Shown here piece after piece: positions 25,831-34,334 of a stretch of 38,446 bases of DNA. The notes beneath the pieces were generated by a model, which saw nothing but the letters and a program-made list of their open reading frames with translations, did not search any database and was not told where the DNA came from. The DNA is from Chloroflexota bacterium (lineage in GTDB: Bacteria; Chloroflexota; Anaerolineae; B4-G1), in assembly GCA_024232355.1 (NCBI GenBank), contig JAAEPW010000207.1, positions 1 through 38,446 on the forward strand, given 5' to 3'. Both the position numbers and the translations under genes were made by a program. Each line of letters opens with the position of its first letter. The first letter of the stretch is position 1.

Positions 25831-26379
25831 CTACTCAACGGGCAGCAGCGGCTCGCACCACAACAGTGCCAGCGCGCTCTGCCCGTCTCTGATTTCACCT
25901 CGACGCGCCATCGTCAATGCCTCAGCTACTGGCGTTGGTTTTACCTCGATAAGTTCAGTTGTTTCTCGCGCGCTTTGCTCTATTTGCACCCCGGTTGCCA
26001 GCAAGACATTGATTCTCAGGTTGCTGACACTACTCGCAGCGAAAAAGTGCCCGACGTATTCGAGTGCTTTTGCCGTGCCGCCAATCTCTTCCGCCAACTC
26101 TCGTCGTGCTGCTGCTTCCAGGTCCTCACCGTCGTCCACTGCCCCAGCGGGAATCTCCCATAGCCACTCTCCTACTGGATGGCGGTACTGGTGTATCAGT
26201 ACGACTTTTCCCTCGTCAGTCACCGGCACGATGAATACTGCCCCTGGATGCTCTTGATAGGTATATGTAATTTCGTCGCCCGTGTGGATGCGTACCCGAT
26301 CTTGGCGCAGATTGTACCATTTGCTTTCCCATAGCAGGGTCGTAGCCGACGTTTGCCAGGGCTTGTCCGCTTTGCTCAT
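25831..26379 (-). CDS. NUDIX hydrolase, ADP-ribose pyrophosphatase-like
   Basis: A 182-aa NUDIX protein. The box is complete: GAVDDGEDLEAAARRELAEEIGG fits Gx5Ex7REUxEEUGU. N-terminal features (YNLRQDRVRIHTGDEITYTYQEHPGAVFIVPV) and HQYRHPVGEWLWEIPAG match the ADP-ribose/nucleoside-diphosphate-sugar subfamily, which hydrolyses ADP-ribose to AMP and ribose-5-phosphate. The ATG at 26379 overlaps the TAA of the upstream nitrilase-like gene by one base (TAATG), so this start is preferred over one 45 bases further up. It is the last gene of the minus-strand run. Confidence 0.9.
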   Translation of the reverse strand: MSKADKPWQTSATTLLWESKWYNLRQDRVRIHTGDEITYTYQEHPGAVFIVPVTDEGKVVLIHQYRHPVGEWLWEIPAGAVDDGEDLEAAARRELAEEIGGTAKALEYVGHFFAASSVSNLRINVLLATGVQIEQSARETTELIEVKPTPVAEALTMARRGEIRDGQSALALLWCEPLLPVE

Positions 26380-27191
26380 TAATATTTTTTCACGATGGAC
26401 CGGTAGATTGCTGGCTGACGACATTGTAGTGTCTGTGTCTCTTCTCGATGTTGCCGCACCTCGTCCAAATCAATCCGGGCCAAAGCATAGCCTTCGGTCG
26501 GCTCGTCTGCGCTGGCATAGACCTTTCCATCGGGGCCAACGATGCCGCTCTGGCCACAAAAGGTATATGAAGGTTCCTCACCCACTCGATTGGCGGCTGC
26601 CACAAAGACGCTGTTTTCATAAGCCCGTGACAGCAGGTAAACGCGCCATTCATCAGCATGCGGATCTTCCCAGTTGGCACACACGATCAACAACTCGGCA
26701 CCTTCCAACGCCATGCTGCGCGCGACTTCGGGAAAGGCCAGGTCCCATCCAATCATCATTCCGACGATGCCAAAGGGGGTCTCAAAGCAATTGATCCGGT
26801 AGCCAGGACGGAATGCGATACGTTCCTCACCCCGCAGGTGTGTCTTGTGGTACGTGCCGATGAGGTCTCCGTCAGAACCGATCAGAATGGCCGTATTGTA
26901 AAGAATAGACTCGACTTTTTCCTTGCTGACCATCCCAAAAGCGACGTGCACGCCCAACTCGCTCGCCCGTTGGGCGATGAGGTTGACCGTGGGGCCGGGG
27001 ATACGTTGGGCCATATCTGGAAAACGAGGCCCCATCTCGTAGCCAGTCGTGATCAGTTCCGGGAAAATGATCAGGTCGACCGGCTGCTCGGTCGCGATAC
27101 GGGTGATGAATTCGCTCATCTTGATCAGGTTCTCTTCCATCTGGCCCGGTTCGGGCTTCATTTGAACTGTGGCAACGGTAATTTCGCGCAT
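26379..27191 (-). CDS. Nitrilase-superfamily protein lacking the catalytic cysteine
   Basis: A 270-aa carbon-nitrogen hydrolase fold. Of the Glu-Lys-Cys triad, E45 (IIFPELITTGYE) and K116 (TYHKTHL) are present. The Cys position, normally in a (I/V)CWD or CYD motif, reads MMIGWDLAFPEVAR with Gly at residue 148 (codon GGA, plus-strand 26748-26750). A Cys codon would need two base changes, so a single sequencing error is unlikely. It may be an inactive homologue with a binding role, or use another chemistry. AGGAGGATATTC precedes the ATG. It lies 27 bases after the AI-2E/GNAT gene and overlaps the following NUDIX gene. Confidence 0.88.
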   Translation of the reverse strand: MREITVATVQMKPEPGQMEENLIKMSEFITRIATEQPVDLIIFPELITTGYEMGPRFPDMAQRIPGPTVNLIAQRASELGVHVAFGMVSKEKVESILYNTAILIGSDGDLIGTYHKTHLRGEERIAFRPGYRINCFETPFGIVGMMIGWDLAFPEVARSMALEGAELLIVCANWEDPHADEWRVYLLSRAYENSVFVAAANRVGEEPSYTFCGQSGIVGPDGKVYASADEPTEGYALARIDLDEVRQHREETQTLQCRQPAIYRSIVKKY

Positions 27192-27218
27192 AGTGAATAT
27201 CCTCCTATATAATTAGGG

Positions 27219-29282
27219 TTATAGCTGCAATTCGAAAATCTCAAGTTCTTTATCTTGACGTTCATAACCGGCTGTTTCAACGGCTGCGATCAATGTGGGT
27301 TCGTTCACAGGCTTGAGGCGTACCTCAACACAATCAAGCTGTGTCGCCAATCCCCGCAGCCCCTTTAGAATCGTGGGCAATGTTCCCTCTCCACCATCCA
27401 CGTGACCAATGCTGACTGCTCCATCCCCCACCCAGCAGACCAACGCCAGGGCCGACAATTTCTCGTCCACGTACAAGCCCCAGACATCGCCAGACGTCAG
27501 GTGATCCGCCAGCCGCTCGCGGGTCAGGTTTTTCCAGGTCCAGTGATCTTCGTACAGACCGCCAGATGCCTCATAGCGGGGAGTGTTGGGAATCAGTTCC
27601 CATGCAATTTCCAGATTTGTCTTGTCTAGTTGACGTAGGGGGGGCGCGTCGGTGATGGGGACGGAATCTGCTCGATAACGTTGGCAAGTGGCCAGATGAC
27701 AGAAACCATCACGAGTAGCGATATGACGGACGGACTCGTTTTCAGAACTGGTCCCAAAACGCAACGTGCCCTGGCCGACCTCGCGAGCTTTTTCGACCAA
27801 GTGGGCGTGCAACTTGCTGCTAATTCCTCGTCCTCGGTAAGCGGGAGCCACTCGCAACCCTTCCATCCACCACTCGTCGTCTGCCAGACGGCTAAGCTTG
27901 GCGATCCCGACAATTTGGCCCACCAACTCGGCCACGATCAGTTCACCGTGGGGATCAGCCAGCCAAGCGTCCCACACCTGGGGGATATAGTCATCGCCCT
28001 CCCAGATCTGAGCGGAAACCGCTTCCACGGCGGGTTTGTCCGTCGTTTGCGCCAGCCGGATCTGAACTTGCTTTCTTAACTTGGCCTGTTCTCTTCTTTC
28101 CTGGACCTTTGCTTGTACCCGGTTCAAAGTTGCTTTACATGCGCGCACAATCACTCCTGGTGGGGGTGGTTCTGCTTCACCTTCTGGCTCGGCAAAGGGG
28201 TCGCGGTCATAGAGACGGCAAAAAATGTAATTGCTCGCCACACGCAACGTCGCCAGAACTGGTGCGGCGAGCAGCATGCCCACGATACCGGCCATATTGC
28301 CGCCGACGATGATACCAATCAGCACGATCAATGGATGCAGGTTGAGGCTCTCACCCATAATGCGGGGTAAGAGCACGTTCCCCTCGATCTGCTGAATTAT
28401 GAGATATAATAGGAGCACCAACCCCGCAAAGCCAAGGGGGTTCATTTCCACAAACACGGTGGAGCCTTTGAACAGGGCCACCAATACCGCCGGTATCAAC
28501 GCAATGATCGGGCCGACATTGGGAATGAACTCGGTCACCCCCGCGATCAAGCCCAGCACCAGCGCATAGGGCAGCCCAACGATGGCGCATACCACAGTCG
28601 TAAGGACGACCATCGCCAAACCCATCACCAACTGGCCGCGCAGGAAAGCATTCCACACGTCCGTAATTTGGTGACGGATGTGAACCATGTCCTCGCGATA
28701 GTCAGGAGGGGCCAAATCATCGAATTGTTCGGCAAAGCGCGCGGCATCTTTGACCAAGTAAAATGCAACGGTCAAAATGATGATCAACCAAAAGATTCCT
28801 GAAGCAACGTTGCGCACAATGTCCACGGTTCCCTCTGCGACTGAGGAGACAAAGGATTGTATTGCGCCAACGAGGTCATCGGATATGGTGCTTAGGTCCA
28901 GGGAGTACTGCCATATCTGTACCGGCTCACTGAGAAAGGTATCAATTTCGGTGATGATATTGCTCAGATCATTCTCGACAAAATCTACAATTTCTTGAAT
29001 GCTCGGAATGGCGCTCACTGGCGCGACTACCGCTCCCAGCATCATTGTGATCAGGACCAGAAAGACAATGTTCGTGGCGCTTCCGTGCGAGATGCGGAGG
29101 CGGCTGCTGATAAAGCCAACGATAGAGTGAAGAATAAAGGCCACCAAAAACGCAATCATCAGCGGCGGGATGACGTTGCGGAAACGGTAGAGCGTCATCC
29201 CTAACAATACCAACAGCATCAATACAACGGAGCGTTTGGTAAAAGTAGTCCAACGACGGATAGGTTCATTCGTTTCATTCAT
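27219..29282 (-). CDS. AI-2E-type transporter fused to a GNAT acetyltransferase region
   Basis: A 687-aa protein in one uninterrupted frame. Residues about 15-365 are a membrane domain of the AI-2E/PerM (DUF20, TqsA-like) family with about eight hydrophobic segments and the typical GLPYALVLGLIAGVTEFIPNVGP and HPLIVLIGIIVGG stretches. A charged linker (about 385-415) leads to a soluble part. About 416-530 is a GNAT acetyltransferase with the acetyl-CoA loop VAPAYRGRGISSKLH. About 540-687 looks like a second, weaker GNAT-like half. Family members export small molecules or act as Na+/H+ antiporters; a fused acetyltransferase might modify the exported compound or regulate the channel (inference). 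Confidence 0.85.
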   Translation of the reverse strand: MNETNEPIRRWTTFTKRSVVLMLLVLLGMTLYRFRNVIPPLMIAFLVAFILHSIVGFISSRLRISHGSATNIVFLVLITMMLGAVVAPVSAIPSIQEIVDFVENDLSNIITEIDTFLSEPVQIWQYSLDLSTISDDLVGAIQSFVSSVAEGTVDIVRNVASGIFWLIIILTVAFYLVKDAARFAEQFDDLAPPDYREDMVHIRHQITDVWNAFLRGQLVMGLAMVVLTTVVCAIVGLPYALVLGLIAGVTEFIPNVGPIIALIPAVLVALFKGSTVFVEMNPLGFAGLVLLLYLIIQQIEGNVLLPRIMGESLNLHPLIVLIGIIVGGNMAGIVGMLLAAPVLATLRVASNYIFCRLYDRDPFAEPEGEAEPPPPGVIVRACKATLNRVQAKVQERREQAKLRKQVQIRLAQTTDKPAVEAVSAQIWEGDDYIPQVWDAWLADPHGELIVAELVGQIVGIAKLSRLADDEWWMEGLRVAPAYRGRGISSKLHAHLVEKAREVGQGTLRFGTSSENESVRHIATRDGFCHLATCQRYRADSVPITDAPPLRQLDKTNLEIAWELIPNTPRYEASGGLYEDHWTWKNLTRERLADHLTSGDVWGLYVDEKLSALALVCWVGDGAVSIGHVDGGEGTLPTILKGLRGLATQLDCVEVRLKPVNEPTLIAAVETAGYERQDKELEIFELQL

Positions 29283-29334
29283 TGATCAATTACCTCAATC
29301 TAGTTCCAAAAAAATAATTGTTTGGCGTAGGAAT

Positions 29335-31059
29335 TTATCTTTGTATCTGCACTATCCACGGAGCCAGCGCCCACACCCGCTCGTGGGCCAGGCTCTGAAT
29401 CGTGTCGAGTATCGTATACAGACTCTGTGCTCTTTTTTCTACAAAAGGAAACGCTGGGGGCGGCATCGCGTGCCGGGGTGGTTGTATGAGCACGGTGCTA
29501 TACGTTTGTTCTGGATCGAGACCGGCCAACTCTTTGGCTATGGTCATCGCCGTCTGCAAGTCGCCCAACTCGTCCACTAGGCCGATCTCGCGGGCTTGCG
29601 CGCCGGTCCACACCCGCCCGCGGGCGACGTCTTCCACTTGTTCCTCCGTCATCTCGCGCCCCTGCGCCACGCGTGTTTTGAAGAGCGCATAACTTGTACC
29701 CAGGTCGCGACGCACTCGTTCTCGTTCTTCCTCACTAAAGGACGTGGTCTCTGAGTAAAGGCCAGCCATCGCGCCCCGCTGCACGGCTTGGCGCCCAATG
29801 CCCAGCTTGTCGTACAGATCAGCCAAGGCGAATTTGCCGCTGTAGATACCGATAGAGCCGGTCAGTGTGGTCGGGCGGGCGACGATGCGGCTTGCCGGTG
29901 CCGAGACATAGTACCCACCGGATGCGGCTTGCCCACCCATCAGCACAACCACCGGTTTGCGTTCTCGCAGCCGGCGCACCTCGCGCCAGATCAGGTCAGA
30001 CGCAATCGCGGAACCGCCGGGTGTTTCGACGTGCAAAATCACAGCCGCGATGCGCGCGTCGATCTCGGCGCTGCGCATCGTCTGCACGATGGTCTCTGCA
30101 CCGGCTTGTGTTTCGATGGGGATCGGCAACGGGATCGGCACTGGCATAGGGACGCGACGACTGCGACCTGGCACAATCGTTCCCTCCAACGAAACAATAC
30201 CGATGCGCTGGCGTGTTGTCCACTTGATCGGTGTGCGGAGCCGACGGGCAGCTTGCCGCCAGGGGATCAGTGAGATGGTAGCATCGTCGTCTGGGGCAAG
30301 GTACGCGGCCAGTTCGTCTTCATACAATACTGCATCGGCCAGGCCAGTTTCGACTGCCTCGGTGGCTGTGAGCGGCATCGCGTCGATCAACTCGCGCACC
30401 CGTGTCTCATCAAGCTCTCGTCCTTCGGCAATAGCGGACACAATCCCGTCGTAGATCGAGTCAAGGATGCCGTCCAGCATCTCTTGATGCGGTTCGCTCA
30501 TTGTCGAGCGACGAAAAGCGTCGGGTGCGACCTTGTATTCAGCAATAGCCTCAAAGTTGGCCTCGATTCCCGCCAGCGACAGCGCGTCCTTGAGAAATGT
30601 TGCTTCAAGACGCAATCCCAGCGCAAATAGCCGTCCTACCTGTGGAAAAACAATCTCGTCGCAGGCTGAGGCCAGGTAATACTCATGGGTTCCGGCGGTG
30701 GGCAGCCATGCGATTAGCCGTTTGCCCTTGTCACGCAGGTCGAAAAGTAGACGGCGCAGACTGTAGAGCGTGGATAGCCCAGTCTGAAGCGTACCAAAGC
30801 GCAGCACTACAGTCTGCACACGTGAATCGTTGCCGATAATGTCCAGCGTCCTCCGCATATCAACCAAACTGGCCTTTGGGGGAAAAAGTGGCAGCAGACC
30901 AAGTGGAAAAGGCAGTGGATCTTGCTGAGGCGGCAACTCTGGATAAGAACCTTGGATGGGCAAGACGATGCAGTCAAGCCCTTTGTGGCGCATAGAACGC
31001 CAAAGGTTGCGAATGGTCAATAGGGTGTTGCGCGGAATATCGCCTAGTCTCATTTTCAT
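29335..31059 (-). CDS. sppA: Signal peptide peptidase SppA-like S49 protease
   Basis: A 574-aa protein with the duplicated S49 layout of long (67K-type) SppA. The N-terminal half has IAEYKVAPDAFRRSTMS, matching the segment that carries the catalytic Lys in E. coli SppA. The C-terminal half has GGQAASGGYYVSAPA with the catalytic Ser, then TGSIGIYSGKFAL. The usual N-terminal membrane anchor is not obvious, so location is uncertain. The ATG at 31059 overlaps the stop of the upstream NUDIX gene (ATGA); a longer frame to 31149 would run far into that gene and is not favoured. Confidence 0.88.
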   Translation of the reverse strand: MKMRLGDIPRNTLLTIRNLWRSMRHKGLDCIVLPIQGSYPELPPQQDPLPFPLGLLPLFPPKASLVDMRRTLDIIGNDSRVQTVVLRFGTLQTGLSTLYSLRRLLFDLRDKGKRLIAWLPTAGTHEYYLASACDEIVFPQVGRLFALGLRLEATFLKDALSLAGIEANFEAIAEYKVAPDAFRRSTMSEPHQEMLDGILDSIYDGIVSAIAEGRELDETRVRELIDAMPLTATEAVETGLADAVLYEDELAAYLAPDDDATISLIPWRQAARRLRTPIKWTTRQRIGIVSLEGTIVPGRSRRVPMPVPIPLPIPIETQAGAETIVQTMRSAEIDARIAAVILHVETPGGSAIASDLIWREVRRLRERKPVVVLMGGQAASGGYYVSAPASRIVARPTTLTGSIGIYSGKFALADLYDKLGIGRQAVQRGAMAGLYSETTSFSEEERERVRRDLGTSYALFKTRVAQGREMTEEQVEDVARGRVWTGAQAREIGLVDELGDLQTAMTIAKELAGLDPEQTYSTVLIQPPRHAMPPPAFPFVEKRAQSLYTILDTIQSLAHERVWALAPWIVQIQR

Positions 31060-31502
31060 CGTGTTGTTTTTTGATTTGCTAACAGTTCGGGCAATCCATT
31101 GGGATACAATGGCGGACCACCTGCCAGAAACTTGTGCCAAGGCATCCAATACGCTGTCAAAACCTGTCCCCCCTCGTTCACCTCGATAGCTTTTCGCTCA
31201 TAGAAGGATGGATCGGACAGAGTTGCTTCGTAGAGCAGGACGATTTCGTGCCCCTGTTTTCCTTGATACGTAAAGATGTTCTCCATAGTTACCAGATAGC
31301 GTATCTCGACGAGTTCGACGTTCAATTCCTCGCGGAATTCTCGCCGAACAGCCTCGTGCCCGTGCTCTCCAAACTCGATGCAGCCGCCAAGAGGCCTGTA
31401 AAAGATATCACCCTTGACAGAGTCATAGAATTTACAAACCAGCAATTCATCGCCGCGCCAGATGATGCCCAATGCCAATGGTCGGATGCGTGTTGGGTCC
31501 AT
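31056..31502 (-). CDS. NUDIX hydrolase
   Basis: A 148-aa single-domain NUDIX protein. The box GGCIEFGEHGHEAVRREFREELNV is complete. The size and FYRPLGGCIEFGE wording resemble small MutT/Ap4A-like members; the substrate is unknown. The ATG at 31502 lies 22 bases after the tsaD stop. The frame is open further, to 31640, but that would overlap tsaD by over 100 bases. Its stop overlaps the sppA ATG, which suggests translational coupling. Confidence 0.87.
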   Translation of the reverse strand: MDPTRIRPLALGIIWRGDELLVCKFYDSVKGDIFYRPLGGCIEFGEHGHEAVRREFREELNVELVEIRYLVTMENIFTYQGKQGHEIVLLYEATLSDPSFYERKAIEVNEGGQVLTAYWMPWHKFLAGGPPLYPNGLPELLANQKTTR

Positions 31503-31524
31503 AGTATCGCTTTTGCTGCGTTCG

Positions 31525-32541
31525 TCATACCAGCCGCAGGCTTGGCACGACGTCGAGATCCCATCCGGCCCGTTCGCCGGCGATGAAACGTTGGTATGCA
31601 CACGCGCCCACCATCGCGGCGTTATCAGTGCAGAGGGCAAGTGGCGAATAGTGTACCGGCACGCCGGCCCGCTCGACGGCTGTCTCTCGCAGCGATTGGT
31701 TGGCCGAGACGCCGCCGCAGAGCAAGAGCGCTGTCACACCAAATTCCTCTGCTGCCCACGCGGCCTTGGCCGATAGGACGTCTACTACCGCCTCCTGAAA
31801 GCTAGCCGCCAGATTTGCCAGCACGTGGCCTTTGGGTGGATCGCTATAGGTTTCTACCACGCGCAGTACGGCAGTCTTGAGCCCACTAAAGCTAAAATCA
31901 TAGCTGTCGTCCAGCCAGGCACGGGGAAAGCGAAAAGCGGTCGGAACACCGTCTTTGGCCGATTTCTGAATCGCCGGTCCACCGGGATAAGATAGCCCCA
32001 GCAGCCGCCCGACCTTGTCGAACGCTTCGCCCGCAGCGTCGTCGAGAGTGCCGCCCAGGTACTCGTATTGGGCATGGTCGCGTATCAAGATCAGCTCGGA
32101 ATGTCCACCAGAGACGATGAGGGCTATCAGGGGGAATTCCAACTCCTCCGAGGGACTACCTTCGCCCTCTACCTCCAGCCAGTGCGCGTAAATATGGGCC
32201 TCTAGGTGGTTGACCCCTACCAACGGCAAATTGCGTCCCAGGGCAAGCCCCTTGGCGACGTTGACGCCCACCAAGAGCGAGCCTGCCAGTCCTGGCCCAT
32301 GGGTCACAGCCACAGCGTTCAAATCGTCAAAGCCCAGATGTGCTTCTTGCATCGCCTGTTCGATCACGGGCACGACGGCCTCGATGTGAGCGCGGGAGGC
32401 GATCTCGGGAAAGATGCCGCCGTATTGGGCATGCAAGTCGGTTTGCGAGGCGACGACGTTGGAAAGGATATGCCGTCCATCTTCGATCACAGCGGCAGCG
32501 GTCTCGTCGCATGATGTTTCGATAGCCAGAATACGCGTCAT
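31525..32541 (-). CDS. tsaD: tRNA threonylcarbamoyladenosine synthase subunit TsaD
   Basis: A 338-aa protein of the Kae1/TsaD/YgjD family. It has the opening ILAIETSCDETAAAVI, the metal-binding His pair in the HIEAV helix, VGVNHLEAHIYAHW and the ATP-site sequences LIVSGGHSELI and LLCGGVSANQSLRE. With TsaB, TsaE and TsaC it makes t6A37 in ANN-decoding tRNAs and is essential in most bacteria. The ATG overlaps the TAA of the upstream M24 peptidase gene by one base. The companion tsaB/tsaE genes are not in the window. Confidence 0.96.
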   Translation of the reverse strand: MTRILAIETSCDETAAAVIEDGRHILSNVVASQTDLHAQYGGIFPEIASRAHIEAVVPVIEQAMQEAHLGFDDLNAVAVTHGPGLAGSLLVGVNVAKGLALGRNLPLVGVNHLEAHIYAHWLEVEGEGSPSEELEFPLIALIVSGGHSELILIRDHAQYEYLGGTLDDAAGEAFDKVGRLLGLSYPGGPAIQKSAKDGVPTAFRFPRAWLDDSYDFSFSGLKTAVLRVVETYSDPPKGHVLANLAASFQEAVVDVLSAKAAWAAEEFGVTALLLCGGVSANQSLRETAVERAGVPVHYSPLALCTDNAAMVGACAYQRFIAGERAGWDLDVVPSLRLV

Positions 32542-33764
32542 TATACCTCTATCACCAACTCTTTGGGAAAGTCGGTCAAGTTATGGATTGCGCCGTCGGG
32601 AGCGATCCAGATCACGTCCTCGATACGTATGCCATAGCCGCGCTCGGGATAATAAAGCCCCGGCTCAACGGTAAAGACGTGACCAGGTTGCAGTACGTCG
32701 GTGTTGGTAGGCACGTTGCCAAAAGACGGTTCTTCGTGGACCGCCAGCCCCAGTCCGTGGCCGATAGAGTGGACATAGCCCTCCTCGGTCTTGGGGTCGC
32801 TGGCGACGGTGGCATATCCACGGCTTTCAAAGAACTCGCACGTCATCTGCTGGTAGCTCCGCGCTTCTTCACCTACCGCATAAGCTGCCACTAGTTTCTC
32901 CACGCAGTCGTAAACATCCTGGTAGGCTTTTTCGACCGCTGGCGGGGCATAGCCCAGGCAAAAGGTGCGCGTCATGTCGAAAAAGTAGCCGCCGCCAGCC
33001 TCACAAGGAAAGATATCATAAACGATGGTCTTGCCCAGCGCAATCACGTCTTCCGCGCGGCCTTTGCTGTGAGGCACGCCTGCGTCCCCCCCGATCGCAA
33101 AGATAAAACCCTCTGGATCTTCTAGTTCCTGTTCAGCGATAAAACGATTGATTTCTTTGTGTACCCGCCCAATGGTCAGAGCGGTTCCATCCGTCTGAAT
33201 CAATACCTCGTCCTTTACCCGATGCGACTTGAGGAACTCGACGGTGCAGTTCACAATCTCACAAGTGCGCCGGCCGATCTCGCGGATGCGTTCGGCCTCG
33301 TCGGCGTCTTTGGTAGCGCGGGCAGCGTCAATCAATGTGATGTCAAAATCACCATAGACCTCAACATTCTCCAATTGTGCATTCAGCGCGTTGAGCATTT
33401 TCCAAGAACGACCCAGGTCTCCATTCCCGTAGAAACCTACTTTGCCGCTCACGCCCAGGTCGGCAAATATTCGGCGGTACAGCTCGACGACGGCAGTCAG
33501 CCTATCACCCGTTTGGCGGATGATGCTCATAAAATCATATTTATTCATGCTCACAGTGACGAGACCGCTGGCTGCAGCTCCTTGCCGTTCAATCGGTGAG
33601 TGTACGAGTACCGGCTTTTCGCCTCGTTTTTTGATGACGTATCCACCTAAAACATCTGCGCCGTTGACCATATAGTACATCGCCGGGTTGCCGTACAGCT
33701 TCCCAGTGATGACGGCTGCGTCCAGTTCGCGTTCTTCCATTAGGCGATCCAGATCTTGTTTCAA
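32541..33764 (-). CDS. M24-family metallopeptidase (Xaa-Pro aminopeptidase-like)
   Basis: A 407-aa two-domain M24 protein: a creatinase-like N-terminal domain (about 1-160) and a pita-bread catalytic domain. Metal ligands can be placed as Asp in YDIFP, Asp in YFFDMTRTF, His in SIGHGLGLAVHEEP, Glu in FTVEPGLYY and Glu in IRIEDV. Dipeptidase or aminopeptidase P activity is likely. The start is probably TTG at 33764: AGGAGG (plus-strand 33772-33777) is 7 bases before it, while the in-frame GTG at 33797 lies upstream of that site. The stop overlaps the tsaD start. Confidence 0.9.
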   Translation of the reverse strand: MKQDLDRLMEERELDAAVITGKLYGNPAMYYMVNGADVLGGYVIKKRGEKPVLVHSPIERQGAAASGLVTVSMNKYDFMSIIRQTGDRLTAVVELYRRIFADLGVSGKVGFYGNGDLGRSWKMLNALNAQLENVEVYGDFDITLIDAARATKDADEAERIREIGRRTCEIVNCTVEFLKSHRVKDEVLIQTDGTALTIGRVHKEINRFIAEQELEDPEGFIFAIGGDAGVPHSKGRAEDVIALGKTIVYDIFPCEAGGGYFFDMTRTFCLGYAPPAVEKAYQDVYDCVEKLVAAYAVGEEARSYQQMTCEFFESRGYATVASDPKTEEGYVHSIGHGLGLAVHEEPSFGNVPTNTDVLQPGHVFTVEPGLYYPERGYGIRIEDVIWIAPDGAIHNLTDFPKELVIEV

Positions 33765-33850
33765 TAGAGTACCTCCTCGTATGTTTGCTTTTGCCACGAA
33801 TAAAGAGCAGAAAATTAGCGACCAGATAAAAAAGCGTTTGGTGCCAAGTC

Positions 33851-34333
33851 CTAGAACGGAATGGAATCAGACGAATCACTCTCGCCGTCCAGTTCCTCAA
33901 AATCGACGAATTCGTCAAAGTATTCTTCTTCCCAATCTTCTTCTACCCACTCGAATGCGATCAGGATTTCCAGGTATTTCTGGGCCTTGTCGCCTAGGTC
34001 GGCCTCCATTTCTGTGACCATTGCATGGTGGTAAGCGGTGTTTTTGGCCGCCTCTGCCAGTTCGTGCTCCGCCATCATCACCAGGTCGTGGGCCACACTC
34101 TCGGTGGTTTTCCAGTTCTCCTGTGCTTGAGAATCCGTGATTTTGGCCCCGACGCGTTGTGTGATTTCATACTCGTAGCGGGCGCGGGCCACGTTGCGTT
34201 CCAGTTCGGCAGTGCATTCTTCTGCGTCAACCAACAGACGTTTGTGGCGGACGTACACCTGTCCGCGTACCCACAGGTCCTCATCGTCCAGATCGGTTAA
34301 CTCGTACAAGGTCTCTTTAGATTCAGTCGACAT
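33851..34333 (-). CDS. Small acidic helical protein with SSB-like C-terminal tail
   Basis: A 160-aa protein I do not recognise. The middle (about 25-120) is rich in Glu/Ala/Lys heptads and probably a helical hairpin or coiled coil. The last 30 residues are strongly acidic and end DSSDSIPF, very like the acidic DDDIPF tip by which single-stranded DNA-binding protein recruits replication and repair partners. The protein has no OB-fold or other SSB feature. AAAGGAGG overlapping the end of selA serves as its ribosome-binding site. It starts one base after the selA stop, and the M24 peptidase gene follows, so it is in the operon. Confidence 0.75.
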   Translation of the reverse strand: MSTESKETLYELTDLDDEDLWVRGQVYVRHKRLLVDAEECTAELERNVARARYEYEITQRVGAKITDSQAQENWKTTESVAHDLVMMAEHELAEAAKNTAYHHAMVTEMEADLGDKAQKYLEILIAFEWVEEDWEEEYFDEFVDFEELDGESDSSDSIPF

Positions 34334-34334
34334 C

